Assembly: GCA_949289345.1 (NCBI GenBank)
Contig: CASENS010000008.1
Location: 21,198-85,197, forward strand
From: an uncultured Bacteroides sp.
Lineage (GTDB): Bacteria; Bacteroidota; Bacteroidia; Bacteroidales; Bacteroidaceae
DNA length: 64,000 bases
Direction: 5' to 3'
Within the stretch, counting starts at the first letter, position 1; each line of letters begins with the position of its first letter. A model generated the notes under the pieces. The model did not search any database. It was not told where the DNA came from and saw only the letters and a list, made by a program, of their open reading frames with translations. Positions 7,011 to 17,546 of this stretch are shown here, in pieces. A program made the translations under genes and the position numbers.

Positions 7011-10000
7011 ATGTACCAGAGAAACATATTAGGATTAGACTTAGGTACCAATAGCATTGGTTGGGCGGTAATTAGAGCCTCGGAACATGAAAGTGCAGGG
7101 TATGTATTAGAGAAAATCGTTTGTAAAGGAAGTCGGATTATTCCAATGGATGCAGCGATGTTAGGTGACTTTGACAAGGGAAATACGATATCGCAAACAG
7201 CGGACCGAACAAAAAGTCGCAGCGTACGCCGCTTATATGAGCGTGCTAATTTGCGTCGGGACAGATTGTTGCGCGTCTTATCTCTATTGGGTTTTTTGCC
7301 TAAGCACTATGCGCAACAGATAGACCGTTATGGAAAATTTATAGTCGGTAGTGAACCTAAATTACCTTGGTATAAAGATGAAGAAGGACATTTCCATTTT
7401 TTGTTCCAAGAATCTTTTAAGGAAATGTTAGCTGACTTTTATCAGAACCAACCTGAATTGTTGTCTAAAGGACAAAAAGTGCCATACGATTGGACTATTT
7501 ACTATTTGCGTAAAAAGGCTTTGACGCAGAAGATACAAAAAGAAGAATTAGCATGGATTTTGCTGAACTTTAATCAGAAACGAGGATATTATCAGTTGCG
7601 CGAGGAACAAGAACAGGAGCGTCCTTCCAAGACCCGTCAGTATTTTGAAAGTCAGATTGTAACTGACATAGTGGATACAGGGCAACTCAATAAAGGGATG
7701 AAAGTACTTATGGTCACATTGGCCAACGGGGCAAGTGGAAAGATTTTTAGGAAAGAAATGCCGGACTGGATAGGGCAAAAGAAAGATATTATTGTTACCG
7801 TAGATATAGACAAAGACGGAAAAGACAAATATGATGAGACAGGCGAACTCAGTTGTAGGTTTAGGATTCCAACCGAACAAGAGTGGGATGAACAATGGGA
7901 GTTGATTAAAGCAAAAACACAAAATGACTTGAATATTTCAGGGAAAACGGTTGGGACTTATATCTATGATACGCTGCTGAAAATGCCCAAACAGAAAATT
8001 CGTGGCAAATTGGTTCGTACCATTGAGCGTAAATATTATAAGGAGGAATTGCATCAGATACTGGAGAAACAAAAAGAGTTCCACCCGGAGTTTCAAGACA
8101 GAACTTTGTATGAAGCTTGTATCAATGAGTTGTATTCACAAAATGATGCGCATCGCAACCTGATAAGTAGCCGTGATTTGATTTATCTGTTTATGGATGA
8201 CACACTGTTCTATCAACGCCCGTTGAAGAGCAAAAAGTCATTGATAGCAAATTGCCCCTACGAAACGTATGCAGGTGTAGACGAAAAAACAGGTAAAGTT
8301 CGGCAATACAGTCCGAAATGTATAGCCAAGTCTCATCCTTTGTTTCAGGAATTCCGTTTGTGGCATTTCCTTTCTAATCTGCGTATTTATCAGAAAGAGA
8401 AAGTGGTTGATGGGAAAACGTGCTTCTATGTGGACATTACTTCGGAGTTCTTGAAAAGTGAAGACGATTATGTGAATTTGTTCGATTGGCTCGGCCGTCA
8501 AAAAAGCATAGATCAGAAGACGTTCTTAAAATATCCGCTGTTTGGATTGAAAAGGAATGATTTATCTAACTATCGTTGGAACTATGTGGAAGATAAGCCA
8601 TACCCGTGCAATGAGACGCATGCCATGATTCTTGACCGTTTGGAAAAAGCGGGAATCGACTCCAATTTCTTAACTCCGAAAACAGAAGAAGCCTTGTGGC
8701 ACATTTTGTATTCCATTTCCGATAAAGAAGAATTAGGAAAAGCCTTGAGAAAGTTTGCCGAAAGGCATGGACTTGACGCTTTTTTTGCGATACATTTCCA
8801 AAGCATGCCTCCATTTAAGAATAAGAAAGAATACGGCTCTTATTCCGCTAAAGCGATTAAGAAATTGTTGCCATTGATGCGGATGGGAAAATATTGGAAT
8901 GAAGATGATATAGATGAACACACGCGTGTCCGAATTGACAAAATCATATCCGGAGAATATGCGGAGAATATTCGGACACGGGTACGTGAAAAGGCTATTC
9001 ATCTGACTGATGTTTCTTCATTCAGAGGACTCCCGCTTTGGCTGGCGTGTTATGTGGTTTACGACCGGCATTCTGAGGCAAAAGATATTAAACGGTGGAA
9101 AAATCCTTCTGATATTGATGATTATTTGAAGAGTTTTAAACAACACTCTCTTCATAATCCCATCGTAGAACAAGTTATTTTGGAAACATTGCGTACAGTT
9201 CGCGATATATGGAAGCAAGTGGGACATATTGATGAAATCCATGTGGAATTGGGGCGTGAGATGAAAAATCCTGCGGACAAACGAAAGAAAATGACCCAAC
9301 GGATTTTAGAGAATGAAAACACGAATCTTCGGATTAAGGCTTTACTGACCGAGTTTATGAATCCGGAGTTTGAAATAGAGAATGTGCGTCCTTATTCTCC
9401 AAGCCAGCAGGACTTGTTGCGGATTTACGAAGAGGGGGTATGGAACAGTGTGGAGAAAATGGATGATGAGATAGCTGCCATCATAAAGAAATTCAATGAA
9501 AGTGATGTAAAGAAACGTCCCACTACTTCTGAAGTGTTGCGTTACAAATGCTGGTTGGAACAGAAATACCGTTCTCCATATACCGGTGAAATGATACCTT
9601 TGGGCAAATTGTTCACACCGGCTTATGAAATAGAACACATTATTCCGCAAGCGCGCTATTTTGATGATTCATTCAGCAACAAAGTCATTTGTGAGGCAGA
9701 GGTAAACAAACTGAAAAGCAACATGCTGGGGTATGAATTTATCAAAGAAAAACATGGGCAGATTGTTCCGTTAAGTTTCGGACGAACGGTAAAAATTCAA
9801 TCTGTCGAGGCTTATGAGCAGTTTGTAAAGGACAATTATTCTCGTAATCCTGTTAAGAAGAAAAAACTGTTGATGGATGACATTCCGGAGCAGTTTATCG
9901 CACGCCAGCTGAACGATAGCCGATACATCAGCAAGTGGGTTAAATCTTTGCTCTCCAATATTGTGCGTGAAGAGGATGAGCAAGAAGATACATCCAAGAA

Positions 10001-11632
10001 TGTGATTGTCTGCACAGGGAATGTTACAGACAGGCTGAAAAAGGATTGGGGCGTTAACGATGTGTGGAATAAGATTATACTTCCGCGTTTCCTGCGTTTG
10101 AACGAACTGACCGGAACTACCCGTTTTACCTCAGTCAATACGGATAACAAGGTAATTCCCGCAATGCCATTAGAGTTGCAAAAGGGATTCAACAAGAAGC
10201 GCATAGATCATCGCCATCATGCGATGGATGCCATTGTCATCGCTTGTGCTACTCGCAATATTGTGAACTATTTGAATAACGAATCTGCAAGCAAAGGTGC
10301 GGAAATATCCCGTTATGACTTGCAGCGGTTGCTTTGCGACAAGCAGAAGATGGATGACAAGGGTAATTATCGTTGGCTCGTAAAGAAACCATGGGACACT
10401 TTTACGCAGGATGTTTACATGGCTTTGCAAGATATCATTGTCAGCTTCAAGCAAAACTTGCGTGTCATTAACAAGACAACGAACCATTATCAGCATTACG
10501 AAGACGGCAAAAAGAAAATGATTCCACAAACGAAAGGAGATAGATGGGCTATTCGCAAGTCTATGCATAGAGAGACCGTGTATGGCGAAGTCAATCTTCG
10601 GGATATAAAGACTGTTCCTTTGAGAGAGGCGATGAAAAATCCGAAAACAATAGTAGAGAAGGATTTGAAAGGGAAAATGAAAGAACTGTTGTCACAAGGC
10701 TTCAATGAAAAACAGATAAAAAAGTATTTCGAAGATAATAAGGATATATGGCAAGATGTTGACTTGAAAAAGATAAAAGTTTACTATTTTTCGAAAGAAA
10801 CAAAAGACAGGTTCTTTGCGACTCGTTTTGGCAATGATTTGTTCTCTGTTTTTAAAGACTGCAAGGATATAGATCAAGCAAAAAACAAAATAAGAAAGAT
10901 AACCGACACGGGTATCCAAAAGATTTTGCTTCGTCATTTGGAAGCGAATGGTGGTGATGCGGAGAAGGCTTTCTCACCTGAAGGCATTGAAGAAATGAAT
11001 AAGAACATTGTTTCTTTGAACAATGGGAAATACCATCAGCCTATCTATAAAGTACGTGTGTATGAGAAAGCCGATAAGTTTGCTGTCGGTCAGACAGGTA
11101 ATAAGTCTTCCAAGTTTGTGGAGGCAGCTAAGGGAACCAATCTTTTCTTTGCGGTTTATGAGACAGAACAGGAAGACAAAGATGGTAGCATTATTAAAAA
11201 ACGCACTTATGCTACCATTCCGTTGAATGTTGTCATTGAACGTCAGAAACGAGGCTTGCCATCTGCTCCGGAAGATGAGAATGGCAATTTGCCTAAGTTT
11301 GTACTGTCACCGAATGATTTGGTTTATGTGCCTACTGAAGAGGAAATACAAAGTGGAAGATTGTTTTATCCATTAAATATCACTCGCATATACAAACTTG
11401 TTGATTCTAGTGATTCTACTGCAAACTTTGTTCCTCAAAGTTCTGCTAATATTTTATTCTCTTTATCTAAAGAAATTGCGAGTGCCTTTTGCAAAGGAGG
11501 TAATTTTATTCAAAATGAATATGGTTTAGGTAGTCCTCAGTCAAAAAATCAACGAGCGATAACAGGTGAAATGATTAAAGAAATCTGCATCCCGATAAAG
11601 GTAGACCGATTAGGAAATATAATAGAAGCATA

Positions 11633-11633
<1 letters not shown>
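7011..11633 (+). CDS. cas9: CRISPR-associated endonuclease Cas9, type II-C (large form)
   Basis: The 1540-residue RNA-guided nuclease cuts invading DNA matched by the crRNA. RuvC-I is at the N-terminus (ILGLDLGTNSIGW, Asp10). The arginine-rich bridge helix is at about 65-80 (RSVRRLYERANLRRDR). RuvC-II is IHVELGRE (Glu746). The HNH domain has YEIEHIIPQARYFDD with Glu875, His876 and Asn899. RuvC-III is RIDHRHHAMDA (His1070, Asp1073). A C-terminal PAM-interacting region follows. All catalytic residues are present, so it should be active. It is far longer than Neisseria or Campylobacter II-C Cas9 (about 1000-1080 aa). It overlaps cas1 by one base. The gene reads as more A+T-rich than its housekeeping neighbours, fitting transfer. 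Confidence 0.97.
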
Positions 11634-12897
<1,264 letters not shown>

Positions 12898-12904
12898 AAC
12901 AAGA

Positions 12905-12928
12905 AATCCCGCCTTAACAAGCGGGATT
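12905..12928. terminator. Hairpin after cas2, possible bidirectional terminator
   Basis: AATCCCGC and GCGGGATT form a perfect 8-bp stem with an 8-nt loop directly after the cas2 stop. The following plus-strand sequence is T-rich (CCTTTTTATTTTC) only after another 18 nt, so termination may be weak. It lies between cas2 and minus-strand transcripts leaving the array. Confidence 0.5.
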
Positions 12929-13005
12929 CCTGTTGAAAACAACTTCCTTTTTATTTTCTAATCTTTCTTTTAAATTGTTGAAAATCAAAAAATAATAAAT
13001 TATCT
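12929..13005. promoter_or_regulatory. A+T-rich leader-like segment beside the first CRISPR repeat
   Basis: These 77 bp between the cas2 hairpin and the first intact repeat are strongly A+T-rich and hold no reading frame. Because the worn repeat is at the other end of the array, this is the likely integration side. No TAnnTTTG promoter is seen here on the plus strand. Confidence 0.5.
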
Positions 13006-14205
13006 GCTGTTTTCAACGGTTCAAAGATACTAATTTGAAAGCAAATCACAACCTTATGCAGAAAAGCCAATAGAAGATTATGGCTGTTTTCAACGGTTCA
13101 AAGATACTAATTTGAAAGCAAATCACAACGTAAATCGTTCCGGCTGGTGGAACTCGCAGCTGTTTTCAACGGTTCAAAGATACTAATTTGAAAGCAAATC
13201 ACAACAAAAAGTAACCGTTTGGGCGGTTTAAAAAAGCTGTTTTCAACGGTTCAAAGATACTAATTTGAAAGCAAATCACAACCGGTGGGTGAAACGAATC
13301 ACCCCGCAAAAGCTGTTTTCAACGGTTCAAAGATACTAATTTGAAAGCAAATCACAACTTCTGTTTCGTTGTAACGTAATACGCTTGCGCTGTTTTCAAC
13401 GGTTCAAAGATACTAATTTGAAAGCAAATCACAACTAACACCATGTACTATCACTATAAACATTTGCTGTTTTCAACGGTTCAAAGATACTAATTTGAAA
13501 GCAAATCACAACAAAGAGAACGCTATCAGCTGGACAGTCGAAGCTGTTTTCAACGGTTCAAAGATACTAATTTGAAAGCAAATCACAACCGGTGGTATCA
13601 ATTCTTCGCTTGACATTAAGCTGTTTTCAACGGTTCAAAGATACTAATTTGAAAGCAAATCACAACATGCAGAAGACTTCCCTAACCCTGTGTTTGGCTG
13701 TTTTCAACGGTTCAAAGATACTAATTTGAAAGCAAATCACAACTGCCCGTCCTCCTACTGATACGGGCAATTAGCTGTTTTCAACGGTTCAAAGATACTA
13801 ATTTGAAAGCAAATCACAACAGCTGTTCAAGGTAAGCGATAAAAACTTATGCTGTTTTCAACGGTTCAAAGATACTAATTTGAAAGCAAATCACAACAAT
13901 TAAAACTTTAATACACCCTAAAATAGTGCTGTTTTCAACGGTTCAAAGATACTAATTTGAAAGCAAATCACAACCAGGCGTGGGAACTGATTAAAAGAAC
14001 TTATGCTGTTTTCAACGGTTCAAAGATACTAATTTGAAAGCAAATCACAACAAGTAGAAGCCTGTTAATCCCGAAAGATAGGCTGTTTTCAACGGTTCAA
14101 AGATACTAATTTGAAAGCAAATCACAACCTCACCATCCTGTGTTTTTCTTATCCTTTCGCTGTTCTCAATGGTTCAAAGATAGTAATTTGAAAGCAAATC
14201 GCAAC
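13006..14205 (-). CRISPR. CRISPR array, 16 repeats of 47 bp and 15 spacers of 29-30 bp
   Basis: Repeats start at 13006, 13083, 13159, 13236, 13312, 13389, 13466, 13543, 13620, 13697, 13774, 13851, 13928, 14005, 14082 and 14159. On the plus strand each begins GCTGTTTTCAACGG and ends CAAATCACAAC. Fifteen are identical; the last (14159-14205) has four substitutions and marks the old end. Two spacers (13130, 13283) are 29 nt, the rest 30 nt. The repeat matches the tracrRNA anti-repeat when read on the minus strand, so crRNAs are transcribed right to left, toward cas2. The minus strand of every repeat contains TTG-N19-TATCTTTG, a promoter. Confidence 0.98.
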
Positions 14206-14335
14206 GTGGCGTCGTATGTTTTTCTCGTACTTTCGTTATTTTTAATGGTTGTAAGCATTCTAAGAATATGCATTGTACACCCTGGAGTTCATCGAATGCA
14301 TACCAAAGTATTGCAATGGCTCGGAAGAAAAATGC

Positions 14336-14941
14336 TTACTTGGGGAGGAATAGCAATTGGGGCTTTTGGGTCATTTTATGTGTGTTATCAATTAAGGCTG
14401 AATTGATATAAAAGGTATGGGCTATGTGTTCAATGCCATAAGCATGATGTATGTGCCCGAAAATATGGTATTGAGGTTTTATGGCTGTTACCTGCTGCAA
14501 TAACTCAAGATTTCCCCAGTGGGTATTTTCCGAATAGTCACGTATGCCTAGCGGGGGTTGGTGTGTGATTAAGATATTGGTGTCATAAGGGATGGTTCGG
14601 ATGTGTTTCTCATACAGTTTTGTTGCTACATCTTGGGTGAATAGAGGAAGACCATAGAATTTTACATAATCTATTTCGATGGAAGAATTGCAGAGGTAGT
14701 ATGCATTGTCTGGCAATCCTTCCAAGTGGTTTTGGTAAAGGCAAGTGTCATGGTTGCCCGCAATAAATATTTTATGCGGATGGGGTTGGCTGATGAACCA
14801 TTCAATAAAGTCGAAAACTTCTTGTTCCGTACCATCTGTAGTGAAGTCTCCGGAATGTACCAGTACATCTGCATCGGGCAGTGTGCCCAATTGTAGATGT
14901 AAACCGTGCGTATCCGATAAGTGAAGTATAGTCTGAATCAT
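14336..14941 (-). CDS. Calcineurin-like metallophosphoesterase
   Basis: The 201-residue cytoplasmic enzyme carries all motifs of the class III cyclic-nucleotide phosphodiesterase-like phosphoesterases: LSDTHG (Asp10, His12), HSGDF (Asp32), GNHD (Asn63, His64), THQPP (His127) and FGHIHHAYG (His163, His165), which bind two metals. Bacterial relatives hydrolyse phosphodiesters, nucleotides or 2',3'-cyclic phosphates; the substrate here is unknown. Its ATG overlaps the stop of the upstream MBL-fold gene by 4 bp, so the two are translationally coupled. It ends 130 bp from the CRISPR array. Confidence 0.88.
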   Translation of the reverse strand: MIQTILHLSDTHGLHLQLGTLPDADVLVHSGDFTTDGTEQEVFDFIEWFISQPHPHKIFIAGNHDTCLYQNHLEGLPDNAYYLCNSSIEIDYVKFYGLPLFTQDVATKLYEKHIRTIPYDTNILITHQPPLGIRDYSENTHWGNLELLQQVTAIKPQYHIFGHIHHAYGIEHIAHTFYINSALIDNTHKMTQKPQLLFLPK

Positions 14942-16206
14942 GATAATTCATTGCAGTCATAAGTTTCTCCATCTTGTAGCAGGATGATTGGGGCAATACT
15001 GCCAAATAGAGTCTCGAACCTTTCAGGGTGTTCCGTATGGATGGGGATAATGCCTTTCTTTGGTTTTGCTTGCCGAAACATCTTCTCCAATGTCCGTATG
15101 TCACAGTGTCCGCTGGTGTGCATGTATTTGTAATTTGGATAATGCTCCAGTCTTTTTTTCAACTCTTGATTAAATGCTGAACACTGAGATGCTACATAAC
15201 CTTTCCACATGGAATAGTAAACCGCTTGGTCGCTATCTTCGTCAAACTGTGCGACAGTATTCCAAAAACAGTCATTATCACGCATTGGCATGCAGAACCC
15301 TTTCTGTTTCATCAGTCGCAGCAGATTGTCTGATATCAGAAACGTTCCGTTTTCCTTTTTTGTTATTTCATATATGGTGCCCTTTATTTTGTAGAACGAG
15401 GAATAGGTTTCGTGGGATTTTGTTACAATCTGCATGAGCTGATATTGATAATGGTCACATACAAATAGCCTTCCCGCCCATTGAGCCGCATGGTAAAGTG
15501 AAAATATCCGGTCGATGTTGGTGCTGGATGTTAATACGAAATTATACTTGCACTTGCGGAATTCTTCCGTAAATCTATTTTGCAAGGAACGTTCGTTTTC
15601 GTTTTCTATAGTGCGACAAATATTAGTCCCTTCCGAGACAATGTAATCTATTCCCTCTGCATATTGGGCGATCAGCTTTGGCAATGCCTTGCTACGGAAA
15701 CCGTGTCCTCGAAAATCGCCCGTGTAAAGTAAGCGTACTCCATCAGCCTCTATTACAAACATGTAGGCATCGAAGGCTGAATGGTCTATCATAAGCGGTA
15801 TAATCTGCATGTTTCCCCAACAGAAGGCTTTGCCTGCTGTAAATGTATTTACGTTATTGATACGTTTCAATATCTGCTTGTGTTTTTCGGCTGTCTCCAC
15901 TTCCGGTATGTATGTTAGTCGGTTTTCGCAGTGATTGTATATCTTCCATGCTGTTTCTCCCATGTAGATTGGTACTTCAGGTCTTGCTTTCAGCAGTTCA
16001 CCGACGTGATCTGCGTGGTAATGCGTGATGAGCAGCGCGCTCTTGTTTGTGTCACCTTGTGTCAAGCCTTCAACAGCAAGTTCTTCTGTGTTATGTGTGC
16101 CTGGCAACTGTTCTCCCAAGTCGATAAACAACTTATATTCTCCGTGGCAGATTTCGGTGACGCAACCTCCTATTTGGTTGGTACCGCGATGAATTGTGAT
16201 TCTCAT
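14938..16206 (-). CDS. MBL-fold hydrolase resembling RNase J / beta-CASP nucleases
   Basis: The 422-residue protein begins with a metallo-beta-lactamase domain: ITHYHADHVGE at 60-70 supplies the zinc ligands His62, His64, Asp66 and His67, and LLYTGDFRGHG supplies the next aspartate. The middle (VLTSSTNIDRIFSLYHAA) and the end (MHTSGH..., IIPIHTEH) resemble the beta-CASP arrangement of RNase J-like nucleases, though the length is short for RNase J. It could act on RNA or DNA ends. A near-consensus -7 box lies upstream at 16223-16231 (minus strand CAAATTTGC). It is coupled to the phosphoesterase gene. Confidence 0.8.
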   Translation of the reverse strand: MRITIHRGTNQIGGCVTEICHGEYKLFIDLGEQLPGTHNTEELAVEGLTQGDTNKSALLITHYHADHVGELLKARPEVPIYMGETAWKIYNHCENRLTYIPEVETAEKHKQILKRINNVNTFTAGKAFCWGNMQIIPLMIDHSAFDAYMFVIEADGVRLLYTGDFRGHGFRSKALPKLIAQYAEGIDYIVSEGTNICRTIENENERSLQNRFTEEFRKCKYNFVLTSSTNIDRIFSLYHAAQWAGRLFVCDHYQYQLMQIVTKSHETYSSFYKIKGTIYEITKKENGTFLISDNLLRLMKQKGFCMPMRDNDCFWNTVAQFDEDSDQAVYYSMWKGYVASQCSAFNQELKKRLEHYPNYKYMHTSGHCDIRTLEKMFRQAKPKKGIIPIHTEHPERFETLFGSIAPIILLQDGETYDCNELS

Positions 16207-16266
16207 AATTGTTTTTACTTTTGCAAATTTGATATTGTTGTTCTTTCACTCTGCTTTACTTCATCC

Positions 16267-16633
16267 AATTAATTTTGTTCACTTACTTAAATATTAATAC
16301 GCTGGTCTAAAAGTAAAAAGTTCAGCTAATCAAACTGCCGTCTGAACCTTTACCGAAAAAGCACTTAACTATTTCCCCAAGAAACAGTTAAGTATTTCTC
16401 CCGAAACACTTAACTATTTCGGAAGGAACAGTTAAGTATTTTCGGGCAAATAGTTAAGTGTTCCTGTTTGAATATAAATGGCTGTAAATCAGTCGTATTT
16501 GAAAACCGTTCCGTTTTATGGCAAGGATTGGCCGCTCGTTTTATACATTTATTTGCATTCGTCCCATGAAAAGTTATCATACATTAATTGTTTATTGTCA
16601 AGACAAATCATAAGCAAGTGAACAAAATTAATT
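16267..16633. repeat. 367-bp non-coding element with 18-bp terminal inverted repeats, copy 1
   Basis: The ends AATTAATTTTGTTCACTT (16267-16284) and AAGTGAACAAAATTAATT (16616-16633) are perfect inverted repeats. The interior has no credible reading frame but contains an array of CACTTAACTATTT and CAGTTAAGTATTT motifs in alternating orientation (about 16362-16460). A second copy of the same length lies at 42501-42867. This looks like a miniature inverted-repeat transposable element moved by an absent transposase. Confidence 0.8.
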
Positions 16634-16638
16634 TATAC

Positions 16639-16892
16639 TATAAATGGGATTTTAGCCCCTAAAGTGAATGATAACAAACTCCTCTCCTCCGGGGAGGTTG
16701 CTCTCCCCCGATAACGGGGGAGCAAGGAGGGGGTAGGTGCCCACCGGGCGGGGTGGTAGGACAAAAATGGTTCGGCCTATTTGCATTATATAGGAATAGG
16801 AATCGCTTACGCGGCATGTTTCTCCTACCATCCCGGCCTAAAGGCCACCCCTCCTCCCCGGAGGAGGGGAGTTCAGTTACCATTTGCTCCTA
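16639..16892. repeat. G+C-rich palindromic intergenic element
   Basis: Directly after copy 1 of the 367-bp element, TATAAATGGG leads into a long imperfect inverted repeat: AACTCCTCTCCTCCGGGG at 16676-16693 pairs with its complement at 16857-16874 with one mismatch. Inside are perfect hairpins CTCCCCCG/CGGGGGAG (16703-16722) and CCCCTCCTC/GAGGAGGGG (16848-16869). There is no gene. Confidence 0.65.
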
Positions 16893-16907
16893 ACCGATAA
16901 ATAATCA

Positions 16908-16950
16908 CTAAAGTTTCGCACCTACCTTAGACTAAGGTGCGAAACTTTAG
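16908..16950. repeat. Perfect 16-bp inverted repeat with 11-nt loop
   Basis: CTAAAGTTTCGCACCT (16908-16923) is matched exactly by its reverse complement at 16935-16950. Neither side has a T-run, so a simple intrinsic terminator is unlikely. The 190 bp that follow up to the gene at 17141 hold only its promoter. Confidence 0.7.
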
Positions 16951-17102
16951 ATTATAATATATGATGTTTGTACTGTTCCTCCTTTTGCCTTATGAATAAG
17001 GTGGAGCGTAGACAATATGGACAGGAAGTCCATTCTATTTGTATTGAGGGCGGGTGGATGAACTTTTTTCCGCGATATGTTCAGTATCTCATTTTCTTAT
17101 AT

Positions 17103-17110
17103 TACCTTTG
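17103..17110 (+). promoter_or_regulatory. -7 promoter box for the C11 protease/fkp operon
   Basis: TACCTTTG lies about 30 nt before the ATG at 17141. The 17-nt stretch TACCTTTGTCCCGACAA occurs identically before the AraC-type regulator at 26734. Confidence 0.7.
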
Positions 17111-17140
17111 TCCCGACAATCATAATATATCGTCTTTTTT

Positions 17141-17536
17141 ATGAAACACGTTCGTATGTTTTTGGCCTTGGCGCTGGTGTTTGTGGCGTGCTCGGCGTTT
17201 ACCATGAAGAAAGGAGGGGACAAGCCTGTGTACATATTCGGAGTGGCCGCTTCGTTTAACGATACGGTGGTGTATTATACGCCTGTCCAGTTGCTGGACA
17301 GCGTCGTGCTGGACCATCAGAACTTCCTTCCGCAGCGTGAGCTTTATTCCTACCAGTTGAAGAATTATCTGGAATACACAGTGGGGAAACCCAATTATAC
17401 GTGTATGATTTATTTTTCGGAGAAGAAAGGCAAGCTGGAGCGGGAAGCTCTGAAAATAATGGATAAGTATAGGAAGGAAAACGTGGAAGTCCGGCTTTTG
17501 GACAATTCGTTTGTCTTTAAGAAACCGGAAGAATAA
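17141..17536 (+). CDS. Small exported protein of unknown function
   Basis: The 131-residue protein has an N-terminal hydrophobic signal (MFLALALVFVACSAF); the VACSAF site may be a lipobox or a plain signal cleavage site. The mature part is polar with a mixed alpha/beta pattern (VYIFGVAASFNDTVVYYTPV) and no motif I recognise. It is the first gene of an apparent operon: the C11 protease starts 10 bp after its stop. Conservation next to this protease would suggest a chaperone or inhibitor role, but that is only a guess. Confidence 0.7.
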   Translation: MKHVRMFLALALVFVACSAFTMKKGGDKPVYIFGVAASFNDTVVYYTPVQLLDSVVLDHQNFLPQRELYSYQLKNYLEYTVGKPNYTCMIYFSEKKGKLEREALKIMDKYRKENVEVRLLDNSFVFKKPEE

Positions 17537-17546
17537 AAGTAAAACT

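Noticed and set aside
14140-14406. 88-codon plus-strand frame with two hydrophobic segments right of the CRISPR array
   Set aside because: Its ATG lies in the last spacer, it reads through the degenerate repeat, and its end overlaps the phosphoesterase gene on the other strand. It may hold a remnant of a membrane gene, but nothing supports expression.
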